Notes under the pieces: model-generated
The model's database searches: none
Seen by the model: the letters and a program-made list of their open reading frames with translations, nothing else
Told to the model about the DNA's origin: nothing
NCBI GenBank assembly: GCA_025352045.1
Contig: JANXUD010000136.1
Location: 1-64,000 of the forward strand
Source of the DNA: Gammaproteobacteria bacterium
GTDB lineage: Bacteria; Pseudomonadota; Gammaproteobacteria; Xanthomonadales; Xanthomonadaceae
Length of the DNA: 64,000 nucleotides
Direction of reading: 5' to 3'
Position numbers and translations under genes: made by a program
Part shown: positions 56,362 through 64,000 of the stretch, in pieces
Layout: each line of letters opens with the position of its first letter
How positions within the stretch are numbered: the first letter of the stretch is position 1

Positions 56362-58253
56362 CGGCCCGCGCCCAGGGCCTGGGCGACCGCGGCCACCACG
56401 CGCACCACCGACAGCGCGTCCAGGTCCGGCGCCATGGGCAGCCCAAGCAATCGGGGTGCAAGTGCGTCCGTCACCGGCAGTGGGTGGCCAGGCGTGTCGG
56501 CAAACCAGCTTTGTCGCCGCAGGCCCAGGCCGTACCAGTGCCGGTAATCGATCGCCGCCGCGCGCAGCACGTCCTGCACGCGGTTGACCTCGGCAAGGTC
56601 GCGGCATTCCAGCAACCGGTAGCTCGAGCAGATCAAAGGCGCCCCATGGCTGCGTCCCGACAGGCCGGCGGCATCGAAGGCCGCGTCATAGGCGGCGTGC
56701 ACGCGGGCGAAGGCCGCCTGTTTCGCGGGCCAGGCATCGAGGTCGGCCAGCCCGACGGCTGCATGGTATTCGCTGAGCTTTCCGTTGGTGCTCGGGCCGC
56801 GACTGTCGCGGCTGTGGTGGAATCCGAAATTCAATGCCTGGCCGATGCGTTCGAGCAACTCCGGTTCGGTACAGGCCACGCAACCGCCTTCGCCGCTCGA
56901 CAGGCTCTTGGTCGCGTGCAGGCTGAACATCACCGGGATGGCCCCGATCGCGCGCCCGGGCGCGGCCAGCGCAGCCTCGAGGCCCGCGGCGCCGTCGATG
57001 ACCACAGGGATGCCGGTCCGCTCGCGGAAGCGCAGCCAGGGCGCCTGCGGCACGGGGCGACCGTACGCGGAGACGGGGATGACCACGCCGACCCGGGACA
57101 GGTCGGTGCGCGCTAGTGCATCGGGATCTAGCATCCAGTCGTCGGCGGATACATCGGCCAACCAGGGGACGAAACCGCATTCCTGCACGGCAACTGCGGT
57201 GGCGACAAACGTGTAGGAGGGAATCAGGGCATAGGCCCAGGCCGGATCGGCCCGTCCCGCCGCGGCGAGCACGGCGGCAAGCAGTGCCGCCGTTCCGCTG
57301 CTGGCGGCGACCACGCCACGGCCGGGCGCGCCGAGCAGGCTGGCGAGGCGCTGCTCGAATTCCGTCGCCAGCGGGCCGAAGTTGGAATAGATCCGGTGGT
57401 CGTCGATCCGCTGCAGGTAGGGCAGCAGCGCCCCGGCCTTGGGCAGCTGTGGCCGCAGGACCGGGATGGGGCGCAGGCCGGCGTTGCCGGCATCCTGGGC
57501 GGACTTCGCCATGCGTTGCGGGTCGGAGGCGGGCGCCGCCGCGCGTACGCGGCCAGGCGCGGACGCCAGCTCGCCGCGCGGCGCCGCCGTCGGCGCCTGC
57601 ACGTCCGCGTGCAGGGTGTCGCGCCAGGCATAGCAACTGAACTCGTACAGCCCGTAGTCCGCGCGCAGGCGCACATGCCGTCCCGCCAGGCCATGCAGCA
57701 GGGCGGCCATGTCGTCCATCGACGCGTGGTAGAGGTCGTCGCGCTCCCAATCCACGTGCCGGGACATGACGTTGAAGGCCAGGCCGCGACGCACGTGCGG
57801 CCAGGCGGCGCGGATGGTGGAGTCCAGGAATTCGCGCATCTGCGCAGGGCTGACCACGTGGCGCACGGTGAACAAGCCGTTCGCCACCAGGTAATCGCAG
57901 TCCAGCACGGACAGGTCGACCCCGGGCGCGGTGATGTCGAGTTCGACGAAGCGTTCGCCCGGGAACTTGGCCCGCGCCAGGGCCAGCGCACGCTGGGACC
58001 GGTCCACGCCCACGTAGTCCACGCGCTCCAGCCGGCGTTCGCGGATCCGGGTCAGCAGTTCGCCAGTGCCGCAGCCCAGGTCGCAGAGCAGCAGCCGGCC
58101 GGGCGGTGCGCCTTCGAGCAAGTCCAGCATCACGTCGTAGCGGGTCTGGCGATCGCGGGCGTTTGGCCACAGCGCGCCCTGCGGCGTGTCGCCGTGCAGT
58201 TCGAGGGCACGATCGTAGTGGGCCAGCAGCAGGTCCTCGGGGCGATCGTTCAT
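56358..58253 (-). CDS. Fusion protein: SAM-dependent methyltransferase + DegT/DnrJ/EryC1/StrS aminotransferase
   Basis: N-half LLLCDLGCGTGELLTRIRERRLERVDYVGVDRS; C-half IYSNFGPLATEFEQRLASLLGA, MFSLHATKSLSSGEGGCVAC, NGKLSEYHAAVGLADLD; single uninterrupted frame. Confidence 0.88.
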   Translation of the reverse strand: MNDRPEDLLLAHYDRALELHGDTPQGALWPNARDRQTRYDVMLDLLEGAPPGRLLLCDLGCGTGELLTRIRERRLERVDYVGVDRSQRALALARAKFPGERFVELDITAPGVDLSVLDCDYLVANGLFTVRHVVSPAQMREFLDSTIRAAWPHVRRGLAFNVMSRHVDWERDDLYHASMDDMAALLHGLAGRHVRLRADYGLYEFSCYAWRDTLHADVQAPTAAPRGELASAPGRVRAAAPASDPQRMAKSAQDAGNAGLRPIPVLRPQLPKAGALLPYLQRIDDHRIYSNFGPLATEFEQRLASLLGAPGRGVVAASSGTAALLAAVLAAAGRADPAWAYALIPSYTFVATAVAVQECGFVPWLADVSADDWMLDPDALARTDLSRVGVVIPVSAYGRPVPQAPWLRFRERTGIPVVIDGAAGLEAALAAPGRAIGAIPVMFSLHATKSLSSGEGGCVACTEPELLERIGQALNFGFHHSRDSRGPSTNGKLSEYHAAVGLADLDAWPAKQAAFARVHAAYDAAFDAAGLSGRSHGAPLICSSYRLLECRDLAEVNRVQDVLRAAAIDYRHWYGLGLRRQSWFADTPGHPLPVTDALAPRLLGLPMAPDLDALSVVRVVAAVAQALGAGR

Positions 58254-58320
58254 CTGACCAGCGCGGCAAACACGGGCCTGCATCATAGGCGATGCAGCCC
58301 GCCCGGGCGATAATGCGGCC

Positions 58321-60174
58321 ATGCCACCGACCCCGGCCATTCCCCGTTTCGATGGTCGCGAGTTCGTCCGTGACCTCACCAGCGCCCCGGGTGTGTACCG
58401 CATGCTGGCCGCCGACGGCGCCACCCTGTACGTGGGCAAGGCGATGTCGCTGAAGAAGCGGGTCGCCAACTACTTCCGCGCCGACCAGCCCTCGCTGCGG
58501 ATCGCGACGATGGTGGCGCAGATCGCCGCGATCGACGTGACCGTGACGCGCACGCCGGGCGAGGCCCTGCTGCTGGAAAACCAGCTCATCAAGTCGCTCA
58601 AGCCGCGCTACAACGTGCAGCTGCGCGACGACAAGAGTTACCCCTATCTGTTGCTGACCGAGGAAACCTGGCCGCGGGTGGCCTTCCATCGCGGCCCGCG
58701 CTCCCGCGCCGGCCGCTATTTCGGCCCCTATCCCGGCGCCGGCGCGGTGCGCGAGACCATGGACCTGATGCAGAAGATCTTCCGCCTGCGCAGCTGCGAG
58801 GACAGCGTGTTCCGCAACCGCAGCCGGCCCTGCCTGCAACACCAGATCGGCCGCTGCAGCGCGCCCTGCGTCGGCCTGGTGGCGCCGCGCGACTACGATG
58901 CGGACGTGCGCCGCGCCGCGTTGTTCCTGGCCGGGCGAAGCAGCGAGCTGGTGGACGAACTGACCCGCGGCATGGACGCGGCCAGCGCCCGGCTGGAGTT
59001 CGAGTCGGCGGCCGCGCTGCGTGACCAGATCGCCGGCGTGCGCAAGGTGCAGGCACGGCAGCACGTGGAGGGCGAGCAGGTGGAGATGGACGTGCTCGCC
59101 TGCGCGATGGAGGCAGGCACGGCCTGCGTGCTGCTGCTGGGATTCCGCGACGGCATGAACCAGGGCACGCGGCCGTTCTTCCCGCGGCTCAATGGCGCCG
59201 ACACGCCCGAGGAAGTGTTGGGCGCCTTCGTCGGCCAGTACTACCTGGAGCGCAAGCCGCCGCGCGAGATCGTGCTCAGCCACGAAATCCCCGACCTGGA
59301 GCTGTACGAGGCCGCGTTCTCGCAATCGGCCGGGCGCAAGGTCGAACTCAAGCCGAGCGTGCGCGGCGAACGCGCCCGCTACCTGGAACTGGCGCAACGC
59401 AATGCCGTGCACGCCCTGCAAGCCCAGGCCAACAGCGCCGCGGCCCAGGCGCGGCGCTTGCGCGACCTGCAGGACCTGCTGGACCTGCCGGCAGCGCCGA
59501 CGCGGATCGAATGCTTCGACATCAGCCACACCATGGGCGAGGCGACGGTCGCCTCCTGCGTGGTGTTCGATGGCGACGGCCCGGTACGCAGCCAGTATCG
59601 GCGCTTCAACATCCAGGGCATCACGCCCGGCGACGACTACGCGGCCATGCGCCAGGCGCTGGATCGGCGTTTCAAGCGCGCGGTGGAGGAGGGCGTGCTG
59701 CCGGACCTGCTGCTGATCGACGGCGGTGCCGGCCAGTTGCAGCAGGCGCGCGAGGTGCTGGCTTCGCTCGGCGTGCAAGGCGTCGCCATGGTCGGCGTGG
59801 CCAAGGGCGAGGAGCGCCGTGCCGGCCACGAAGCGCTGGTCTTTCCCGATGGCCGGGAGCTGCGCCCCGGCGCGGAGTCACCGGGCTTGCAGTTGATCCA
59901 GCAGGTGCGCGACGAAGCCCATCGCTTCGCGATCACCGGGCACCGCGGCAGGCGCGCGAAGGTACGCGAAACGAGCCGGCTCGAGGACATCGCGGGCATC
60001 GGGCCGCGCCGCCGCGCGAGCCTGCTCAAGCATTTCGGCGGCTTGGCCGGGCTCAAGCTCGCCGGGGCGGAGGAAATCGCGGGGGCGGCGGGCGTCAGCA
60101 CCGCCCTTGCCGCGCGCATCTATGCTTCACTACACGGGCTGGAAGCACCGGCCTCGCCGCCGACGGAGCCCTGA
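58321..60174 (+). CDS. uvrC: Excinuclease ABC subunit C
   Basis: GVYRMLAADGATLYVGKAMSLKKRVANYF; IGRCSAPCVG; ECFDISHTMGEATVASCVVF; C-terminal HhH. Confidence 0.96.
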   Translation: MPPTPAIPRFDGREFVRDLTSAPGVYRMLAADGATLYVGKAMSLKKRVANYFRADQPSLRIATMVAQIAAIDVTVTRTPGEALLLENQLIKSLKPRYNVQLRDDKSYPYLLLTEETWPRVAFHRGPRSRAGRYFGPYPGAGAVRETMDLMQKIFRLRSCEDSVFRNRSRPCLQHQIGRCSAPCVGLVAPRDYDADVRRAALFLAGRSSELVDELTRGMDAASARLEFESAAALRDQIAGVRKVQARQHVEGEQVEMDVLACAMEAGTACVLLLGFRDGMNQGTRPFFPRLNGADTPEEVLGAFVGQYYLERKPPREIVLSHEIPDLELYEAAFSQSAGRKVELKPSVRGERARYLELAQRNAVHALQAQANSAAAQARRLRDLQDLLDLPAAPTRIECFDISHTMGEATVASCVVFDGDGPVRSQYRRFNIQGITPGDDYAAMRQALDRRFKRAVEEGVLPDLLLIDGGAGQLQQAREVLASLGVQGVAMVGVAKGEERRAGHEALVFPDGRELRPGAESPGLQLIQQVRDEAHRFAITGHRGRRAKVRETSRLEDIAGIGPRRRASLLKHFGGLAGLKLAGAEEIAGAAGVSTALAARIYASLHGLEAPASPPTEP

Positions 60175-60735
60175 TTGAAGCTGACCATCCCCACCATGCT
60201 GACGATTTTCCGCATCGTCCTGGTGCCGGTGTTCGTGGCGGTGTTCTACTGGGGCGCGCGCTGGAGCAATGTCATCGCAACCGCGATCTTCGTGCTCGGG
60301 GCGCTCACCGACATCGCCGATGGCTGGGTCGCCCGGCGCTGGGGCATGTACTCGGCCTTCGGCGCCTTCCTGGATCCGGTCGCCGACAAGCTCAGCGTCA
60401 CCATCGCCCTGTTCCTGGTCGTGCAATGGCACCACACGGTGCCGATCGCCCTGTTGGCCGCGGTGATCGTCGGGCGCGAGATCACCATCTCCGCGCTGCG
60501 CGAATGGATGGCGCAGATCGGCGCGCACGGCCTGGTCAAGGTCGCCGGCCTAGGCAAGCTGAAGACGATCGTGCAGATGACCGCGATCAGCTGCCTGGTC
60601 TTCCGCGAACCCCTGCTGGGCCTGCCGGTCTTCCTGATCGGCGAGTGGCTGCTTGGCGTGGCCGCTGCGCTGACGCTGTGGTCCGGCGCCGACTACCTGC
60701 GCGCAGCCTGGCCCGAAATGCGCCGCGGCGGCTGA
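60175..60735 (+). CDS. pgsA: CDP-diacylglycerol--glycerol-3-phosphate 3-phosphatidyltransferase
   Basis: LTIPTMLTIFRIVLVPVFV; DIADGWVARRWGMYSAFGAFLDPVADK; TTG start. Confidence 0.94.
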   Translation: MKLTIPTMLTIFRIVLVPVFVAVFYWGARWSNVIATAIFVLGALTDIADGWVARRWGMYSAFGAFLDPVADKLSVTIALFLVVQWHHTVPIALLAAVIVGREITISALREWMAQIGAHGLVKVAGLGKLKTIVQMTAISCLVFREPLLGLPVFLIGEWLLGVAAALTLWSGADYLRAAWPEMRRGG

Positions 60736-60795
60736 ACCAGCGCGAGGATCGGCCGCCTTCGCGCAGCGATTTGACGGGGACGGGGCGCCTCGGGG

Positions 60796-60826
60796 TTGAC
60801 ATGCCGGGCCGCATCAACAAAAATAC
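60796..60826 (+). promoter_or_regulatory. Putative sigma70-type promoter of the tRNA-Gly gene
   Basis: Consensus TTGACA at 60796-60801, ~17-19 nt spacer, A-rich -10 (aaaaata), GC-rich discriminator before the tRNA. Confidence 0.5.
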
Positions 60827-60834
60827 GGGGCTCC

Positions 60835-60910
<76 letters not shown>

Positions 60911-60920
60911 GTTTCAGCAC

Positions 60921-60949
60921 GAAGCCCCGACGCGTCGGGGCTTCGTTTT
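60921..60949 (+). terminator. Hairpin terminator downstream of tRNA-Gly
   Basis: gaagccccgacgcgtcggggcttcgtttta. Confidence 0.8.
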
Positions 60950-61027
60950 ATCCGGCCCCCGATCTCGCCATCGCGGGGCTGGCGCGTCTTCGGAACGTGG
61001 CGGTAAGCTGCGTCCTCGAGTCCCACC

Positions 61028-61101
61028 GGCCAGGTGGCAGAGTGGTCATGCAGCGGCCTGCAAAGCCGCGTACGCCGGTTCAATTCCGACCCTGGCCTCC
61101 A
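61028..61101 (+). tRNA. tRNA-Cys (GCA)
   Basis: 74-nt cloverleaf, anticodon loop ctGCAaa, encoded CCA. Confidence 0.95.
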
Positions 61102-61109
61102 TCGAACGG

Positions 61110-61135
61110 ATCCCCGCCCCGGCGGGGATTTTTTC
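61110..61135 (+). terminator. Hairpin terminator between tRNA-Cys and tRNA-Leu
   Basis: atccccgccccggcggggattttttc. Confidence 0.8.
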
Positions 61136-61180
61136 CTGGCGCTTGGGCAGGGCGACGGCTTCGGGCACCATGGGCCGCTG

Positions 61181-61265
61181 GCCCGGGTGGCGGAGTTGGT
61201 AGACGCAGGGGACTTAAAATCCCTCGCCGCAAGGCACGTGGGTTCGAGTCCCACCCCGGGCACCA
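61181..61265 (+). tRNA. tRNA-Leu (UAA)
   Basis: 85-nt with long variable arm, anticodon loop ctTAAaa, encoded CCA. Confidence 0.95.
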
Positions 61266-61388
61266 CGTGTCCTGCCACAAGGCCGGATCCCGGCCGATGG
61301 ATCTGCCGGTCATTGCGGCCCGCGGCTGCCGGCTGCCGCGCGCCGTGCCCGGCCGGTATCCTTGACCCCGGTTCCCCGGGAGGCGCGC

Positions 61389-63029
61389 ATGCCGCCGATG
61401 CGATACTGGCCGTTCGCCGCCTGCGTGCTGCTCGCGCTCGCGTCGCTGCTCGCCCTGGTGCTGATGCCTCCGTCCTGGGGCTGGGGCTGGACCTTCGTGC
61501 TCGCCGGCGGCCTGGCCGGGGTCGGGTTCGCCGACATGCTGCAGCCGCAGCGGACCCTGCGCCGGAACTACCCGCTGCTGGCGCACCTGCGCTATTTCCT
61601 CGAAAGCATCGGCCCGGAAATCCGCCAGTACTTCATCGAGGCCGATACCGACGAGCGGCCGTTCTCGCGCCTGCAGCGCAACATCGTCTACCAGCGCGCC
61701 AAGGACACGCTCGACGTGCGCCCGTTCGGCACGCAGATCGACGTCTATGCACCGCGTTATGAATGGATCAACCATTCGCTGGCGCCGACCCGTCCCGATC
61801 CGGCGGACTTCCGGGTGCTGGTGGGCGAGGGCAGGGCCCAGCCCTACTCGGCCAGCGTGTTCAACATCTCGGCGATGAGCTTTGGCGCGCTCTCGGCGAA
61901 CGCCATCCGTGCGCTGAACGAAGGCGCGCGCCGCGGCAATTTCTACCACGACACCGGCGAAGGCTCGATCTCGCAATACCACCGCGAGAACGGCGGCGAC
62001 CTGGTCTGGGAAATCGGCTCGGGCTACTTCGGCTGCCGCGACGCACAGGGTGCCTTCGACGCCGCGCGCTTCACCGCCAACGCGGCCAATCCGCAGGTGA
62101 AGATGATCGAGGTGAAGTTGTCGCAGGGCGCCAAGCCGGGGCATGGCGGCGTGCTGCCGGCCGCCAAGGTGTCGCCGGAGATCGCCGCCGCGCGGGGCGT
62201 GCCGGCTGGCATGGATTGCATCTCGCCGGCCCGGCATTCGGCGTTCTCCACGCCCGTGGGACTGCTGCAGTTCGTGGATCGCCTGCGCACGCTGTCGGGC
62301 GGCAAGCCGACCGGGTTCAAGCTTGCGATCGGCCATCCCTGGGAGTGGTTCGCGATCGCCAAGGCCATGGCCGAAACGCGGATCCTGCCCGACTTCATCG
62401 TCGTGGACGGCGGCGAGGGCGGCACCGGCGCCGCCCCCCTGGAGTTCACCGACCACGTGGGGGCGCCGATGCATGAAGCGCTGGTGCTGGTGCACAGCAC
62501 CCTGGTCGGGCTGAACCTGCGGCGCAACATCCGGATCGGCGCCGCCGGCAAGGTGGTGACCGCATTCGACATCGCCAGGACCATCGCCCTGGGCGCTGAC
62601 TGGTGCAATGCCGCGCGCGGCTTCATGTTTTCGCTCGGCTGCGTGCAGTCGCTCAGCTGCCATACCGACCGGTGCCCGACCGGCGTCGCGACCCAGGACC
62701 CGGGCCGGCAGCGCGGCCTGGTGCCCGCCGACAAGGCGACCCGCGTGCACCAGTTCCACGGCAATACCATCCATGCACTGCGTGAGCTGGTCGCGGCCGC
62801 CGGCCTGATGCACCCGGCCGAACTGGGGCCGGAGCACATCATCCGGCGGGTCTCGTCCAGCGACGTGCGCCCGCTTTCGCTGCTGTTGCGCTTCCTCCAG
62901 CCCGGTGACCTGCTCGATGGGGCGGTTCCGGACATCCCGGTGTTCCAGGCGTTCTGGGGCAGCGCGCGCAGCGACAGCTTCGAGGCGCCGGACATGGTGC
63001 GGGCGATGCGTTCCACCAAGATCCGGTGA
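61389..63029 (+). CDS. FMN-binding glutamate synthase-domain protein (membrane-anchored, GltB domain-like)
   Basis: Two N-terminal TM segments; FNISAMSFGALSANAIRALNEGA, DGGEGGTGAAPLEFTDHVG, CVQSLSCHTDRCPTGVATQDP. Confidence 0.9.
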   Translation: MPPMRYWPFAACVLLALASLLALVLMPPSWGWGWTFVLAGGLAGVGFADMLQPQRTLRRNYPLLAHLRYFLESIGPEIRQYFIEADTDERPFSRLQRNIVYQRAKDTLDVRPFGTQIDVYAPRYEWINHSLAPTRPDPADFRVLVGEGRAQPYSASVFNISAMSFGALSANAIRALNEGARRGNFYHDTGEGSISQYHRENGGDLVWEIGSGYFGCRDAQGAFDAARFTANAANPQVKMIEVKLSQGAKPGHGGVLPAAKVSPEIAAARGVPAGMDCISPARHSAFSTPVGLLQFVDRLRTLSGGKPTGFKLAIGHPWEWFAIAKAMAETRILPDFIVVDGGEGGTGAAPLEFTDHVGAPMHEALVLVHSTLVGLNLRRNIRIGAAGKVVTAFDIARTIALGADWCNAARGFMFSLGCVQSLSCHTDRCPTGVATQDPGRQRGLVPADKATRVHQFHGNTIHALRELVAAAGLMHPAELGPEHIIRRVSSSDVRPLSLLLRFLQPGDLLDGAVPDIPVFQAFWGSARSDSFEAPDMVRAMRSTKIR

Positions 63030-63115
63030 TGCCGGTCGCAGGAACCGGATCCGGGGGCGTGCGCCGGGTCCAATCAGGGTAAAGTCGCCCCGTTGCCGGC
63101 TCCCCGGCGAGGTGG

Positions 63116-64000
63116 GTGCGTTCCTTGGCCAACGATGCAAACCCTCCCGCCCAGGCTTGGCTGGGCGATGCGGAATACCGCCGGCTGTGGGAAGCCATTC
63201 CCGATCCGGTGATCGTCGTGGACCAGTCCGGCGTGATCCGCTATGCCAATCCGCAACTGCTTTCGCTGTTCGGCTATGCCGAGCCGGAGCTGGTCGGGCA
63301 ATCTCTGTCGCTGCTGCAACCGCCGGCGGCCTTCGCCGCGACCGCTGGCACCCTGGCCGACTACCTGCGGACGGGCGAGCGCAGGCTCGACTGGTCTTCG
63401 GTGCGCTCGGCCTGCCGGCGCCGCGATGGCACGGAATTCCCGGTCGAGATCAGTTTTGGCGAAACACGCGTTGGCGACCAGCGCCTGTTCGCGACCGTCC
63501 TGCGCGACATCAGCGAGCGGGTCGCGGCGGAAGGCCGCCAGGCCGCGCTGCACAAGATCTCCGAAGCGGCGCATTCGGCCGACGACCTGCGCTCGCTGTT
63601 CCCGCGCATCCACGAAATCATCGCCGAGCTGTTGCCGGCGCGGAACGTCTACGTCGCGCTGTACGACGTCGAGACCGACCTGATCAGCTTTCCCTACTAC
63701 ATCGATGAATTCGACCAGGCGCCCGAGCCGCGCCGCCTGACCGGCGGCCTGGGCCTCACCGACATCGTCTTGCGCACCGGGGAGCCGCTGCTGCTGACGC
63801 CAACGGCCATGCGCGAGCTGGCCGGCGCCGGCGAGGTTGCCCTGATCGGCACCGATGGCGTGGACTGGCTGGGGATTCCGCTCAAGACCGCGCACGGCAC
63901 GATCGGCGTGCTCACGGTGCAGAGTTACAGCGGCTCGGTCCGCTACACCAACCGGGACAAGGAGCTGCTGCAATTCGTCTCGGACCAGGTGGCGGCGGCG
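63116..64000 (+). CDS. PAS-GAF sensor protein, truncated by window end (output domain not visible)
   Basis: PAS: LWEAIPDPVIVVDQSGVIRYANPQLLSLFGYAEPELVGQSL...VLRDISERVAAE; GAF-like LLPARNVYVALYDVETDLISFPYYIDEFD. Frame open to the end of the window. Confidence 0.8.
   Translation, partial: MRSLANDANPPAQAWLGDAEYRRLWEAIPDPVIVVDQSGVIRYANPQLLSLFGYAEPELVGQSLSLLQPPAAFAATAGTLADYLRTGERRLDWSSVRSACRRRDGTEFPVEISFGETRVGDQRLFATVLRDISERVAAEGRQAALHKISEAAHSADDLRSLFPRIHEIIAELLPARNVYVALYDVETDLISFPYYIDEFDQAPEPRRLTGGLGLTDIVLRTGEPLLLTPTAMRELAGAGEVALIGTDGVDWLGIPLKTAHGTIGVLTVQSYSGSVRYTNRDKELLQFVSDQVAAA

Noticed and set aside
56686-59829. 1047-aa minus-strand ORF
   Set aside because: Antisense to uvrC and out of frame with the real fusion gene; composition typical of a shadow ORF.

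Overview
This 64 kb GC-rich chromosomal window looks gammaproteobacterial, probably Xanthomonadaceae/Lysobacter-like (inferred from gene content and synteny, not searched). It is densely coded and mostly housekeeping. Recognisable blocks are: csp cold-shock gene; dctA; GPx; fpr; slyD; a secreted GH44-PKD-FnIII glycosidase; a stand-alone molybdopterin oxidoreductase; an M61 peptidase; uup; class I fumarase; tesA/ybbA/ybbP; tcdA/tatD; gcdH; a fused branched-chain 2-oxoacid dehydrogenase E1; a class III cyclase-FHA protein; a ygfZ / DUF1674 / sdhCDAB / MAPEG / sdhE / ygfX block; lolC-lolD-comEC; an exbB-exbD-msbA-lpxK-kdsB chain; and a conserved uvrC-pgsA-tRNA-Gly-tRNA-Cys-tRNA-Leu block. The most accessory-looking part is ~50.4-58.3 kb, between kdsB and uvrC. 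It encodes a FemAB-like acyltransferase, a methyltransferase, a WbqC-family protein, a GT2, two GT61 proteins and a methyltransferase-DegT aminotransferase fusion, and is a candidate undescribed glycan/LPS-decoration system. I saw no CRISPR array, IS element, integrase, prophage or rRNA. Short tandem repeats (14, 14, 12 and 15 bp units) occur at gene edges.
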